NCBI RefSeq assembly: GCF_004803405.1
Contig: NZ_SSXI01000069.1
Span: 1-53,254 of the forward strand
DNA: 53,254 nt
Source of the DNA: Nocardioides sp.
Lineage (GTDB): Bacteria > Actinomycetota > Actinomycetes > Propionibacteriales > Nocardioidaceae
Direction: 5' to 3'
Shown here: positions 16,789 through 25,387 of the stretch, in pieces
How the letters are laid out: the number at the start of each line of letters is the position of its first letter
Position numbering within the stretch: the first letter of the stretch is position 1
Translations under genes and position numbers: made by a program
The notes under the pieces: generated by a model
The model's input: the letters and a program-made list of their open reading frames with translations, nothing else
Database searches by the model: none
What the model was told of the DNA's origin: nothing

Positions 16789-16817
16789 GGAGCGGCCAAG
16801 ATCGGCCGCTCCTTATT
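16789..16817 (+). terminator. Rho-independent terminator after the mazG-helicase pair
   Basis: A perfect 9-bp stem GGAGCGGCC / GGCCGCTCC with a 6-nt loop is followed by TTATT, 79 nt after the helicase stop. Confidence 0.75.
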
Positions 16818-16877
16818 CCCCGAATGTTCCCCGTTTCAGATTCGGTTTCAGAAAACTGCCTCTGACCTGCGGAAACG

Positions 16878-16952
16878 TGGTGGGCGATACTGGGTTTGAA
16901 CCAGTGACCTCTTCCGTGTCAAGGAAGCGCGCTACCGCTGCGCCAATCGCCC
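16878..16952 (-). tRNA. tRNA-Val (anticodon GAC)
   Basis: A full cloverleaf reads on the minus strand: acceptor GGGCGAT/ATCGCCC, anticodon stem CTTCC/GGAAG with loop TTGACAC, T arm ACTGG-TTCAAAC-CCAGT. The CCA end is encoded at 16880-16878. Its 3' end points into the island. Confidence 0.95.
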
Positions 16953-16975
16953 GTGTGGAGTTGTGGTGGTGATCG

Positions 16976-17046
16976 AGGTGGGTACGGGATTTGAACCCGT
17001 GTACACGGATTTGCAGTCCGTTGCCTCGCCTCTCGGCCAACCCACC
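16976..17046 (-). tRNA. tRNA-Cys (anticodon GCA)
   Basis: Minus-strand cloverleaf with acceptor GGTGGGT/ACCCACC, anticodon stem ACGGA/TCCGT, loop CTGCAAA and T arm ACGGG-TTCAAAT-CCCGT. The discriminator is U; CCA is not encoded. Confidence 0.95.
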
Positions 17047-17119
17047 GTGCTACTCGAACGTGGTCGAGATCAGACCACCAGGTTGACCGGATGGTCAGCC
17101 CGGAGGTCTGACCTCACCG

Positions 17120-17192
17120 AGCGGACAACGAGACTCGAACTCGCGACCTCAACCTTGGCAAGGTTGCGCTCTACCAACTGAGCTATGTCCGC
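17120..17192 (-). tRNA. tRNA-Gly (anticodon GCC)
   Basis: Minus-strand cloverleaf with acceptor GCGGACA/TGTCCGC, anticodon stem CAACC/GGTTG and loop TTGCCAA. It is first in the Gly-Cys-Val transcript order. Confidence 0.95.
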
Positions 17193-17291
17193 ACTGCGCT
17201 TCCGACCACGGCCGGTGGCGCGGTGAGAACATTAACGGATCGCCTCACCAGCACCAAAACCAGCCCCCGTCTCGGGATGTCGGCGGCCCCC

Positions 17292-17297
17292 TAGGCT
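17292..17297 (+). promoter_or_regulatory. -10 box TAGGCT, leaderless start of the pabC-like gene
   Basis: TAGGCT ends 6 nt before the ATG at 17304 and there is no ribosome site, the pattern of an actinobacterial leaderless mRNA. Confidence 0.6.
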
Positions 17298-17303
17298 TGC
17301 CCC

Positions 17304-18125
17304 ATGCGCGCGTGGATCGACGGTCAGCTGCTCTCGGATCCGACGGCTCCGGCGGTCCCGGTCACCGACCACGGGCTGACCGTGGGGGACGCGGTGTTCG
17401 AGGCGGTGAAGGTCGTCGACGGCAGGCCGTTCGCGCTGCAGCGCCACCTGGACCGCCTCGAGCGCTCCGCCGCCGGACTCGGGCTGGAGGGCCTCGACGT
17501 CGGGCAGGTACGACGCGGGGTGGCCGCCGTCCTCGATGGCGAGTCGCTGCCGTTGGGTCGGCTGCGGATCACCGTCACCGGCGGCAACGCGCCGCTCGGC
17601 TCGGGCCGCGGCGACTCGCCGCTGACCGTCATCGTGGTGGCGGCGCCGATGGACCGGGCTGCGAGCACGACCGCGGTGATCACCGTCGCGTGGCCCCGCA
17701 ACGAGCGCGGCGCGCTGGCCGGGATCAAGTCGACGTCGTACGGCGAGAACGTGGTCGCCCTGGCCCGCGCCCGCCAGCAGGGCGCGACCGAGGCGATCTT
17801 CGCCAACCTGCGCGGCGACCTGTGCGAGGGCACCGGCTCCAACGTCTTCTACGTCGTCGACGGGGAGCTGCGCACGCCCACCCTCGCCAGCGGCTGCCTG
17901 GCCGGCGTGACGCGCGACCTCGTCCTGGAGTGGTTCGGCGCCCGCGAGGTCGACGAGCCGCTCGAGGTCGCCGCCCAGGCCGACGAGATCTTCCTGGCCT
18001 CCACCACCCGCGACGTGCAGGGCGTGCACCGCTGGGACGACCGCGACCTCCCGGCGCCCGGCCCGATCACGCAGGCAGCGCTGAGGGCGTGGCGGGAGCG
18101 GGAGGTCGAGCTCCTCGGCCCCTGA
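17304..18125 (+). CDS. pabC: class IV aminotransferase fold enzyme, probable aminodeoxychorismate lyase
   Basis: 273 aa. A PLP enzyme of fold type IV, with VTDHGLTVGDAVFEAV at residues 19-34, the Schiff-base Lys in GIKSTSYGENVVALA and the EGTGSNVFYV and LASGCLAGVTRD phosphate-binding segments. PabC splits 4-amino-4-deoxychorismate to p-aminobenzoate and pyruvate for folate synthesis. Branched-chain or D-amino-acid aminotransferases share these motifs, so substrate choice is not certain; the size fits PabC best. It stands alone between the tRNA cluster and a strong terminator. Confidence 0.75.
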   Translation: MRAWIDGQLLSDPTAPAVPVTDHGLTVGDAVFEAVKVVDGRPFALQRHLDRLERSAAGLGLEGLDVGQVRRGVAAVLDGESLPLGRLRITVTGGNAPLGSGRGDSPLTVIVVAAPMDRAASTTAVITVAWPRNERGALAGIKSTSYGENVVALARARQQGATEAIFANLRGDLCEGTGSNVFYVVDGELRTPTLASGCLAGVTRDLVLEWFGAREVDEPLEVAAQADEIFLASTTRDVQGVHRWDDRDLPAPGPITQAALRAWREREVELLGP

Positions 18126-18145
18126 GACCAGCCTGGAGATTGCCC

Positions 18146-18182
18146 GAAGGGCCGGCTGCCTGCGCAAGGCGGCCGGCCCTTC
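18146..18182 (+). terminator. long hairpin terminator after pabC
   Basis: GAAGGGCCGG pairs with CCGGCCCTTC, extended inward by CTGCC/GGCGG, 20 nt after the pabC stop. There is no T-tract, as is common in high-G+C genomes. Confidence 0.6.
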
Positions 18183-18254
18183 GTCGTACTCGGGGGAGCG
18201 GGAACCCTCCGGCGCGGCGATTGCTGCCATATCACTCGTTAGTCTAGTCTTTCA

Positions 18255-18282
18255 CTTAACATAGTAAATCACTCGTGTTAAG
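18255..18282. promoter_or_regulatory. inverted repeat CTTAACA-N14-TGTTAAG, operator-like
   Basis: A perfect 7-bp inverted repeat in an unusually A+T-rich stretch directly upstream of the TauE/SafE gene. The left arm contains the -10-like TAACAT. It probably binds a dimeric regulator; which one cannot be told from the sequence. Confidence 0.55.
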
Positions 18283-18308
18283 ACACACAGACTCGCAGGA
18301 GAACGAGC

Positions 18309-19202
18309 ATGCGCAACCTGGTCATCCTGGGCTTCGTCGGACTGGTGGCGCAGCTCGTCGACGGCTCGCTGGGCATGGGCTTCGGCGTCACCTCGTCGAC
18401 CCTCCTGATCGCGGCCGGCATCGCGCCGGCCATGGCGTCGGCCTCCATCCACTTCGCCGAGGTCGGCACCACGCTGATCTCCGGCTTCTCCCACCACAAG
18501 CTGGGCAACGTCGACTGGCGCACGGTCGGGATCCTGGCGGTGCCGGGCGGCATCGGTGCGTTCTTCGGCGCCCACTTCCTGGTCAGCCTGCCCGCCGACG
18601 TGGCCAAGCCGTGGGTCGGCGGCCTGCTGTTCTGCCTCGGGGTCTACGTGATCTGGCGGTTCCTGGTCCTGGGCGGGCGGCGCCCCGAGTTCAAGGGCAG
18701 GCTCTCCGCCCGGTTCCTCGTTCCCGTGGGACTCGTGGGCGGCACCCTGGACGCCATCGGCGGTGGCGGCTGGGGCCCGGTGGGCACGACCTCGCTGCTG
18801 TCCTCCGGCCGGCTCTCGCCGCGGATGGTGGTCGGCTCGGTCTCGGCCTCGGAGTTCGTGGTCGCCGCCGGCGGCTCGCTCGGGTTCCTGATGGCGCTGG
18901 GCAGCGCCGGCATCAACATCGGCTTCGTGGCCGCCCTCCTCGCCGGCGGGATCATCGCCGCGCCGCTGGCCGCCTGGCTGGTCAAGCACCTCCCGGCCCG
19001 CGTGCTGGGCGTGGCTGCCGGGGGACTGATCCTGCTGACCAACAGCAAGACGGTGCTCGAGTCCCTCGGCGCCCCCACGGCCACGGTCGCGCTCACCGCA
19101 CTCGTCCTGGCGGTGGTCTGGGTGGTGCTGATCGCGTGGGCGGTGCGCCAGGAGCGTCGTACCCGGGCCCTGGACCGGGAGCTGGCCGCCCTCGCGGTCT
19201 GA
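18309..19202 (+). CDS. TauE/SafE family sulfite/anion exporter
   Basis: 297 aa with about eight hydrophobic segments and the family's glycine-rich GMGFGVTSSTLL near the N-terminus and GGTLDAIGGGGWGPVG in the second half. ATG 18309 follows AGGAGA. Members move sulfite, sulfoacetate or related anions across the inner membrane. The operator-like repeat in its promoter suggests control by a sulfur or other metabolite regulator, an inference. It is monocistronic. Confidence 0.85.
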   Translation: MRNLVILGFVGLVAQLVDGSLGMGFGVTSSTLLIAAGIAPAMASASIHFAEVGTTLISGFSHHKLGNVDWRTVGILAVPGGIGAFFGAHFLVSLPADVAKPWVGGLLFCLGVYVIWRFLVLGGRRPEFKGRLSARFLVPVGLVGGTLDAIGGGGWGPVGTTSLLSSGRLSPRMVVGSVSASEFVVAAGGSLGFLMALGSAGINIGFVAALLAGGIIAAPLAAWLVKHLPARVLGVAAGGLILLTNSKTVLESLGAPTATVALTALVLAVVWVVLIAWAVRQERRTRALDRELAALAV

Positions 19203-19287
19203 CCCGGTACTGATCGGCCTGACCCCGGGATGTGATCTCCGGGCACGGGTGCGTTAAAGTCACTGACCGCGGTCTCCGGACCGACTC

Positions 19288-19359
19288 GGGCGATTGGCGC
19301 AGTGGTAGCGCGCTTCGTTCACACCGAAGAGGTCACTGGTTCGAACCCAGTATCGCCCA
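19288..19359 (+). tRNA. tRNA-Val (anticodon CAC)
   Basis: Cloverleaf with acceptor GGGCGAT/ATCGCCC, anticodon stem CTTCG/CGAAG, loop TTCACAC and T arm ACTGG-TTCGAAC-CCAGT. It differs from the GAC isoacceptor 2.3 kb away at only a few positions and, unlike it, has no encoded CCA. Confidence 0.95.
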
Positions 19360-19414
19360 CCCGAGATCGCCGAGGCCGGTCCCCGAACCAGGGGCCGGCC
19401 TCGATCCGTCTCGG

Positions 19415-19420
19415 TAGGAT
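19415..19420 (+). promoter_or_regulatory. -10 box TAGGAT of thrS
   Basis: TAGGAT lies 35 nt before the GTG at 19456. The short leader has a GAGGAG ribosome site and no room for a T-box. Confidence 0.45.
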
Positions 19421-19455
19421 CGATCGTCCGTCCCTCCACCTTCCGAGGAGCCTCC

Positions 19456-21450
19456 GTGTCCGACATCAAGGTCGTCGTCCTGTCCGCCGATGCGCGTCAG
19501 GACACGACCGTCACCACGGGCACCAAGGCGTGGGAGCTGTTCAAGGACACGCCGGACGTGATCGCGGCCCGCGTGGGCGGCGAGCTGAAGGACCTGTCCT
19601 ACGAGCTCCGCGACGGCGATGAGGTCGACGGCGTGGCGATGTCCAGCAAGGACGGCCTCGACATCCTGCGGCACTCCACCGCACACGTGCTGGCCCAGGC
19701 GGTGCAGCAGCTCTTCCCCGAGGCGAAGCTCGGCATCGGCCCGCCGATCGAGAACGGCTTCTACTACGACTTCGACGTGGAGACCCCGTTCGTGCCCGAC
19801 GACCTCGCGAAGCTCGAGACCGCGATGCGCAAGATCGTCAAGGAGAACCAGCGGTTCTCCCGGCGGGTCACCACCGACGAGGACGCCCTCGAGGAGCTCG
19901 CCGACGAGCCCTACAAGGTCGAGCTGATCGGCCTGAAGTCCGGGTCCGCCGACACCGACGCGATCGCCGAGGGCGCCGGCGCCGAGGTCGGCGCGGGCGA
20001 GCTCACCATCTACGACAACATCAACCGCAACGGCGAGGTCGCCTGGAAGGACCTCTGCCGCGGTCCGCACCTGCCGACCACCAAGCGGATCCCGGCGTTC
20101 AAGCTGATGCGGAGCGCCGCCGCCTACTGGCGGGGCGATGAGAAGAACAAGCAGCTGCAGCGGATCTACGGCACCGCCTGGCCCTCGAAGGAGGAGCTCG
20201 ACGAGCACCTCCACCGGCTGGAGGAGGCCGAGCGCCGCGACCACCGCAAGCTGGGTCGCGAGCTCGACCTGTTCAGCTTCCCCGACGAGATCGGCTCCGG
20301 CCTCCCCGTCTTCCACCCCAAGGGCGGCGTGATCAAGCGGGAGATGGAGGACTACGTCCGCCTCCGGCACATCGAGGAGGGCTTCGAGTACGTCGGCACC
20401 CCGCACATCGCCAAGGAGGGGCTCTTCCACACCTCCGGCCACCTCCCGTACTACGGCGAGGGCATGTTCCCGGCGCTGGACGTGGACGGTATGGACTACC
20501 GCCTCAAGGCGATGAACTGCCCGATGCACAACCTGATCTACCGCTCCCGCCAGCGCTCCTACCGGGAGCTCCCGCTGCGCCTGTTCGAGTTCGGCAGCGT
20601 CTACCGCCACGAGAAGTCCGGCGTGGTGCACGGCCTGACCCGGGTCCGCGGGTTCGCCCAGGACGACTCGCACTCCTACTGCACCCCGGAGCAGGCGCCG
20701 GCCGAGGTCAAGCACCTGCTCGACTTCATGCTCAGCGTGCTGCGCGACTTCGGCCTCGACGACTTCTACCTGGAGCTGTCGACCCGCGACGAGTCCAAGG
20801 ACAAGTTCATCGGCTCCGAAGAGGACTGGGCCACCGCCACCGCCGTGCTCGAGCGGGTGGGCCAGGAGACCGGCCTCGAGCTGGTCCCCGACCCCGGCGG
20901 CGCCGCCTATTACGGCCCGAAGATCTCGGTGCAGGCCAAGGACGCGATCGGCCGCACCTGGCAGATGGGCACCGTCCAGTACGACTTCAACCAGCCGTCA
21001 GCGGACCGCTTCAACCTCGAGTACGTCGCCGCCGACGGCTCCCGGCAGCAGCCGGTGATGATCCACTCCGCGAAGTTCGGCTCGATCGAGCGGTTCCTCG
21101 GTGTGCTCACCGAGCACTACGCCGGCGCCTTCCCTCCGTGGCTGGCCCCGGTCCAGGTGCAGGCGATCCCGATCGCGGAGCGGCACAACGACTACCTGTT
21201 CGACGTGGCGGCCCAGCTGCGCGCGAAGGGGATCCGGGTCGAGGTCGACGTCTCCGACGACCGGATGCAGAAGAAGATCCGCAACGCACAGCTGCAGAAG
21301 GTGCCGTTCATGGTGATCGCCGGCGACCAGGACGTCGAGGCGGGTGCGGTGAGCTTCCGCTACCGCGACGGACGCCAGGACAACGGCGTCCCCATCGCCG
21401 AGGCGATCGAGCGGGTCGCGTCCGCCGTCGCCGCCCGAGCCCAGGTCTGA
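19456..21450 (+). CDS. thrS: threonine-tRNA ligase
   Basis: 664 aa, the normal length. The order is TGS domain (residues 1-70), the editing-linked domain with [11 protein letters not shown], the class II catalytic core with [11 protein letters not shown] (zinc Cys) and motif 2 [14 protein letters not shown], then the HGTP anticodon-binding domain from [13 protein letters not shown]. It charges tRNA-Thr and clears Ser mischarging. GTG 19456 follows GAGGAG. It opens the conserved actinobacterial thrS-HIT-pgsA-pdxS block, here with two extra genes inserted before the HIT gene. Confidence 0.97.
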   Translation: MSDIKVVVLSADARQDTTVTTGTKAWELFKDTPDVIAARVGGELKDLSYELRDGDEVDGVAMSSKDGLDILRHSTAHVLAQAVQQLFPEAKLGIGPPIENGFYYDFDVETPFVPDDLAKLETAMRKIVKENQRFSRRVTTDEDALEELADEPYKVELIGLKSGSADTDAIAEGAGAEVGAGELTIYDNINRNGEVAWKDLCRGPHLPTTKRIPAFKLMRSAAAYWRGDEKNKQLQRIYGTAWPSKEELDEHLHRLEEAERRDHRKLGRELDLFSFPDEIGSGLPVFHPKGGVIKREMEDYVRLRHIEEGFEYVGTPHIAKEGLFHTSGHLPYYGEGMFPALDVDGMDYRLKAMNCPMHNLIYRSRQRSYRELPLRLFEFGSVYRHEKSGVVHGLTRVRGFAQDDSHSYCTPEQAPAEVKHLLDFMLSVLRDFGLDDFYLELSTRDESKDKFIGSEEDWATATAVLERVGQETGLELVPDPGGAAYYGPKISVQAKDAIGRTWQMGTVQYDFNQPSADRFNLEYVAADGSRQQPVMIHSAKFGSIERFLGVLTEHYAGAFPPWLAPVQVQAIPIAERHNDYLFDVAAQLRAKGIRVEVDVSDDRMQKKIRNAQLQKVPFMVIAGDQDVEAGAVSFRYRDGRQDNGVPIAEAIERVASAVAARAQV

Positions 21451-21454
21451 GCAG

Positions 21455-22450
21455 ATGGCGCGCCGCGCCGGCCTGGCCGTCGTACTCCTGCTGCTGACCG
21501 CGGGGTGCGCCGGGCAGGAGCCCGCCGTCGACGCCACGCCGACGACGCCGTCCTCGACGGCGACCACCCTGGCGACCCCCGAGGACGCGACCGACCAGCC
21601 GCGAGCAGGTGGCGACGCCGGCGACCCCGGGGCCGACGCGAGCAGCTTGGCCAAGCAGGCCGAGAAGTACGCCCAGGGCGGGATGGGGACGACGCGCAAG
21701 AGCGACATCGCGCCCCGCGACGGCGAGGTGCTCGGCGCCGACATCAGCTGGCCGCAGTGCCCCAAGGGCATGGGCATCCCGGAGAAGCAGGGCCAGGGCA
21801 TGCCGATGCCGCTGCCAACAGCGGAGTACGTCGTGCTCGGGCTGACCAACGGTCCGGGGTTCACCCCGAACCCGTGCCTGGCCGACCAGGTGCAGTGGGC
21901 CCGCGACAACGAGGTGCTCGTCGCCGCCTACGCCGTGTCCAGCTTCCCGGACAGGAAGACCCTCGAGGAGTACGGCGCCGACGGCCCCTACGACGCCTCG
22001 ACCCGCGCCGGGCGGCTCAAGAACGTCGGCTACCAGCAGGCCCGCTTCAACATCGGCACCATGGGCCGGGTCGGCCTGCTCAGCCCGATCGTGTGGATCG
22101 ACGTCGAGCCGGTGCCGGTCTTCGAGTGGAGCGACGACGTCAAGGCCAACGCCGCGGTGATCGAGGGCGTCGCCCGCGGCTACGTCGACGCCGGCTTCAA
22201 GATCGGTGTCTACTCCACGCCGAGCCTCTACGAGCGGGTCGTCGGCGACTACAGCCTCGGCGGCGTGCCGGAGTGGCGGGCGGCCGGGCAGACCTCGCGG
22301 GGCGAGGCGCTCGACCGGTGCGGACCGGACTGGTCCATCCAGGGCGGCCCGTCGGTGATGGGGCAGTGGGTCGAGCAGCAGCGTGACCAGAACATCACCT
22401 GCCCGGGGATCGCGAAGGACCTCGGACTGTGGTTCCACCGCTTCCGATGA
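21455..22450 (+). CDS. lipoprotein with DUF1906 / GH25-like glycoside hydrolase-like domain
   Basis: 331 aa starting 5 nt after thrS. A lipoprotein signal ends in LLLLTAGC with Cys18 as the lipidated residue, followed by a Thr/Asp/Pro-rich linker to about residue 75. The main domain begins GADISWPQCPKGMG and contains IVWIDVEPVP, the D-x-E strand end typical of lysozyme-like TIM barrels. It is probably a surface-anchored, peptidoglycan-related protein. Enzyme activity is uncertain because many members of this group are uncharacterised. Confidence 0.75.
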   Translation: MARRAGLAVVLLLLTAGCAGQEPAVDATPTTPSSTATTLATPEDATDQPRAGGDAGDPGADASSLAKQAEKYAQGGMGTTRKSDIAPRDGEVLGADISWPQCPKGMGIPEKQGQGMPMPLPTAEYVVLGLTNGPGFTPNPCLADQVQWARDNEVLVAAYAVSSFPDRKTLEEYGADGPYDASTRAGRLKNVGYQQARFNIGTMGRVGLLSPIVWIDVEPVPVFEWSDDVKANAAVIEGVARGYVDAGFKIGVYSTPSLYERVVGDYSLGGVPEWRAAGQTSRGEALDRCGPDWSIQGGPSVMGQWVEQQRDQNITCPGIAKDLGLWFHRFR

Positions 22451-22533
22451 TGGCGTTGGCTACGCTTCCCCCGGGCGGCGAGCACCGCCAGGGGGGCGGG
22501 CGCAGCGGAGCGGTTCATGAGGACAGAAGCCAG

Positions 22534-23253
22534 ATGACGGCCGACGGCACTCCCCACGTGCTCGACGGACGCCGCCGACGCTGGATGGAGCACAACCAGA
22601 CCCGCCGGCAGGTGATCATCGACGCCGCGATCGCGGTGCTCGAACGGCAGGCCCCCGGCGAGGAGGTCCAGGTGCAGGCTGTCGCGGACGAGGCGAGCCT
22701 GAGTCGCACCGTGATCTACCGGCACTTCGAGGACCGGGCCGACCTCGACCGCGCCGTGCAGCGCCAGATCTGCGAGGACCTGGGCGGCCACCTGCTGCCC
22801 GCGCTGTCCCGCGACGGCCGGCCCGAGGAGATCATCCACCGGGTCATCGAGGCCTACGTGCGCTGGGCGTCGGAGCACCCCGCGTTGTACTGGTTCGCCG
22901 AGCGTGACCTGTCCGGCTGGGGGCCCAACCCGTTCGCCGAGTCGCTCGAGCTGGTGGCCGTGCAGATCGAGGGGATCATGGAGACGGTCGTCAGCCACCT
23001 CGGGGCCGAGCTTCCCCCGAACGACCGGGCCGGACTGGACCCGTGGGTGTTCGGCATGATCGGCGCGGTCTCCGGCGCGCTCCGCCGCTGGCTCAACCGG
23101 GAGGTGCGGGAGCCCGACGCCGAGACGTTCGTGGAGATCCTGTCCGAGACGGTGTGGCTCCAGATCGACGGCATGGCGACGTCGCGTGGGATCAACCTGC
23201 CGGACCTCCCGGTGGTCGAGCTGCTGCAGGGCCTCGGCCCGTCGGACGGGTGA
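22534..23253 (+). CDS. TetR/AcrR family transcriptional regulator
   Basis: 239 aa from ATG 22534; an upstream extension to 22429 overlaps the lipoprotein and is unlikely. The N-terminal HTH is QAVADEASLSRTVIYRHFED within a normal TetR helix set beginning TRRQVIIDAAIAVLE. The C-terminal ligand domain holds WASEHPALYWFAER. No target operator is obvious. It lies between the lipoprotein and the HIT gene, 10 nt from the latter. Confidence 0.88.
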   Translation: MTADGTPHVLDGRRRRWMEHNQTRRQVIIDAAIAVLERQAPGEEVQVQAVADEASLSRTVIYRHFEDRADLDRAVQRQICEDLGGHLLPALSRDGRPEEIIHRVIEAYVRWASEHPALYWFAERDLSGWGPNPFAESLELVAVQIEGIMETVVSHLGAELPPNDRAGLDPWVFGMIGAVSGALRRWLNREVREPDAETFVEILSETVWLQIDGMATSRGINLPDLPVVELLQGLGPSDG

Positions 23254-23263
23254 CCCCGAAGGC

Positions 23264-23794
23264 ATGAGCGATCCCGATGGGCTGGAGCGGCTGTGGACCC
23301 CGCACCGCATGGCGTACGTGCAGGCCGACTCCGAGGAGGAGCCCTCCCACGCGGAGCCGCGTCCTGCGTGCCCGTTCTGCCGGATCACCCCCGACCCGGC
23401 CACGTCCAGCGACGACGAGCTGGTCGTCGTACGAGGGGAGACGGCGTACGCCGTGCTCAACCTCTACCCGTACAACCCCGGCCACCTGATGGTGATCCCG
23501 TACCGCCACGTCGCGGACTACGCCGACCTCGACGAGAAGGAGACCGCGGAGGTCGCCGAGCTGACCAAGCAGGCGCTGCGGACGCTCCGCGTCGTCTCCC
23601 AGCCGCACGCCTTCAACGTCGGCCTCAACCTGGGCGGCGCGGCGGGCGGCTCGCTCTCCGGGCACCTGCACCAGCACGTGGTCCCGCGCTGGTCGGGCGA
23701 CGCGAACTTCATGACCGTCGTCGGCGGCACCAAGACCCTGCCGCAGCTGCTGTCGGAGACCCGCGACCTGCTCGCGAGCGCCTGGCCGGGTTGA
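23264..23794 (+). CDS. HIT-family hydrolase/phosphorylase (Ap4A phosphorylase-like)
   Basis: 176 aa. The histidine triad is HLHQHVVPRW, preceded by NVGLNLGGAAGGSLSGH, and a CPFCRI knuckle lies near residue 38. The actinobacterial protein at this locus (Rv2613c type) acts on diadenosine tetraphosphate. The place between thrS and the PI-phosphate synthase gene is conserved across actinobacteria. Confidence 0.88.
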   Translation: MSDPDGLERLWTPHRMAYVQADSEEEPSHAEPRPACPFCRITPDPATSSDDELVVVRGETAYAVLNLYPYNPGHLMVIPYRHVADYADLDEKETAEVAELTKQALRTLRVVSQPHAFNVGLNLGGAAGGSLSGHLHQHVVPRWSGDANFMTVVGGTKTLPQLLSETRDLLASAWPG

Positions 23795-23800
23795 CGCTGA

Positions 23801-23806
23801 TAGGTT
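23801..23806 (+). promoter_or_regulatory. -10 box TAGGTT, leaderless start of pgsA
   Basis: TAGGTT ends 8 nt before the GTG at 23815 and no ribosome site is present. Confidence 0.5.
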
Positions 23807-23814
23807 CCTGACCC

Positions 23815-24462
23815 GTGCTGGAGCGCTTCAAGGAGTTCTGGGCAGGGACCGTCCTGCATCCCTTCGTGCGCCTGTTCATCAGGCTCGGGATCAGCCCCGA
23901 CGCCGTCACGCTCGTCGGCACGGTCGGCGTCAGCGCCGCTGCCCTCGCCTTCTTCCCCCGCGGCGAGCTGCTGGTCGGTGTCCTGGTGATCACCGCCTTC
24001 GTGTTCAGCGACCTGATCGACGGCCGGATGGCGCGCGAGCTCGGGCGGCAGTCGCGGTTCGGCGCGTTCTGGGACTCCACCCTCGACCGGATCGGCGACG
24101 GCGCGATCTTCGGCGGCCTGGCGCTCTACTTCGCCGGCCCGGGGGACAGCTACCTCTACCTGTGCGTGACCCTGTGGTGCCTGGTCATGGGCTCGGTCAC
24201 GTCGTATGCCCGGGCCCGGGCGGAGTCGCTCGGCATGGACGCGAAGGGCGGGATCGCGGAGCGCGCGGACCGGCTGGTGGCGGTCCTGGTGGCAACCGGC
24301 CTGAGCGCGATCTTCGACCTGCCGATCCTGTTGGAGGTCACCCTCTGGGCGCTCGCCTTCGCGAGCAGCTACACCGTGATCTTCCGGATCCTGAAGGTCC
24401 GACGGCAGGCGCTCGAGCTCGATGCCGCCGGCGGGGCGTCCACCGCTGGCCCCGAAGCCTGA
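23815..24462 (+). CDS. pgsA: phosphatidylinositol phosphate synthase (CDP-alcohol phosphotransferase)
   Basis: 215 aa integral membrane enzyme with about six hydrophobic segments. The family signature D-xx-DG-xx-AR-(8)-G-xxx-D-xxx-D is complete in [11 protein letters not shown] and [10 protein letters not shown]. In actinobacteria this gene makes phosphatidylinositol phosphate from CDP-diacylglycerol and inositol-1-phosphate. The usual next genes (PIM acyltransferase and mannosyltransferase pimA) are missing; pdxS follows 31 nt later. Confidence 0.88.
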   Translation: MLERFKEFWAGTVLHPFVRLFIRLGISPDAVTLVGTVGVSAAALAFFPRGELLVGVLVITAFVFSDLIDGRMARELGRQSRFGAFWDSTLDRIGDGAIFGGLALYFAGPGDSYLYLCVTLWCLVMGSVTSYARARAESLGMDAKGGIAERADRLVAVLVATGLSAIFDLPILLEVTLWALAFASSYTVIFRILKVRRQALELDAAGGASTAGPEA

Positions 24463-24480
24463 GAACCGGCGGACTCGCCG

Positions 24481-24486
24481 TAGAAT
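24481..24486 (+). promoter_or_regulatory. -10 box TAGAAT, leaderless start of pdxS
   Basis: TAGAAT ends 7 nt before the ATG at 24494 and there is no ribosome site. Confidence 0.6.
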
Positions 24487-24493
24487 CGTCGGC

Positions 24494-25387
24494 ATGAGCG
24501 AGCAGCACGAGCACGGCACGACCCGGGTCAAGCGCGGTATGGCCGAGATGCTCAAGGGTGGGGTGATCATGGACGTGGTCACGCCCGACCAGGCCAAGAT
24601 CGCCGAGGACGCGGGCGCGGTCGCGGTGATGGCCCTCGAGCGGGTCCCCGCCGACATCCGGGCCCAGGGCGGGGTGTCGCGGATGAGCGACCCCGACATG
24701 ATCGACGGGATCATCGAGGCGGTCTCCATCCCGGTGATGGCCAAGGCCCGGATCGGGCACTTCGCCGAGGCGCAGGTGCTGCAGTCGCTCGGTGTCGACT
24801 ACATCGACGAGTCCGAGGTGCTGACCCCCGCCGACTACGCCAACCACATCGACAAGTGGGCGTTCACCGTCCCGTTCGTGTGCGGTGCGACCAACCTCGG
24901 CGAGGCGCTGCGCCGGATCACCGAGGGCGCGGCGATGATCCGCTCCAAGGGCGAGGCCGGCACCGGTGATGTGTCCAACGCGGTCACCCACATGCGCACC
25001 ATCCGCGGTGAGATCCGCCGGCTCGGCTCGCTCGCCCCCGACGAGCTCTACGTCGCCGCCAAGGAGCTCCAGGCGCCGTACGACCTGGTGGCCGAGATGG
25101 CGCGGACCGGGAAGCTGCCGGTGGTGCTGTTCACCGCCGGCGGGATCGCGACCCCCGCGGACGCGGCGATGATGATGCAGCTCGGCGCCGAGGGCGTCTT
25201 CGTGGGCTCGGGCATCTTCAAGTCCGGCAACCCCGCCCAGCGGGCCGAGGCGATCGTGAAGGCCACCACCTTCTACGACGACCCCGACGTGATCGCCAAG
25301 GTCTCCCGCGGTCTGGGCGAGGCGATGGTCGGCATCAACGTCGAGGAGCTCGCCCAGCCGCACCGGCTCTCCGAGCGCGGCTGGTGA
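24494..25387 (+). CDS. pdxS: pyridoxal 5'-phosphate synthase, lyase subunit
   Basis: 297 aa TIM-barrel enzyme. [33 protein letters not shown] (catalytic Lys) and the phosphate loop KGEAGTGDV are near-invariant in PdxS. It builds PLP from ribose 5-phosphate, glyceraldehyde 3-phosphate and ammonia supplied by PdxT. It overlaps pdxT by 4 nt (GTGA), so the subunits are coupled. Confidence 0.97.
   Translation: MSEQHEHGTTRVKRGMAEMLKGGVIMDVVTPDQAKIAEDAGAVAVMALERVPADIRAQGGVSRMSDPDMIDGIIEAVSIPVMAKARIGHFAEAQVLQSLGVDYIDESEVLTPADYANHIDKWAFTVPFVCGATNLGEALRRITEGAAMIRSKGEAGTGDVSNAVTHMRTIRGEIRRLGSLAPDELYVAAKELQAPYDLVAEMARTGKLPVVLFTAGGIATPADAAMMMQLGAEGVFVGSGIFKSGNPAQRAEAIVKATTFYDDPDVIAKVSRGLGEAMVGINVEELAQPHRLSERGW

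Larger units (their letters stand above)
2489..16820. mobile_element. accessory island with relics of an integrative conjugative element
   Basis: The segment holds a MobF relaxase, two small DNA-binding proteins, a candidate oriT and four nucleic-acid- or AMP-targeting modules. It abuts tRNA-Val(GAC), whose 3' end faces the island, the usual site for a tRNA-specific integrase. No integrase and no second copy of the tRNA 3' end were found by eye, so the borders are approximate: a frameshifted VOC gene on the left, the tRNA cluster on the right. Confidence 0.5.

Noticed and set aside
1..16860. Left attachment site matching the 3' end of tRNA-Val(GAC)
   Set aside because: I looked for a second TGGGCGATACTGG-like copy and saw none, so no att pair is claimed.
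19360..19455. T-box or other aminoacyl-tRNA riboswitch before thrS
   Set aside because: The leader from the TAGGAT box is only about 30 nt, too short for a T-box, and no conserved T-box core is visible.
22429..22533. Earlier start for the TetR gene
   Set aside because: It would overlap the lipoprotein end and add a Gly/Pro-rich tail not found before TetR HTH domains.
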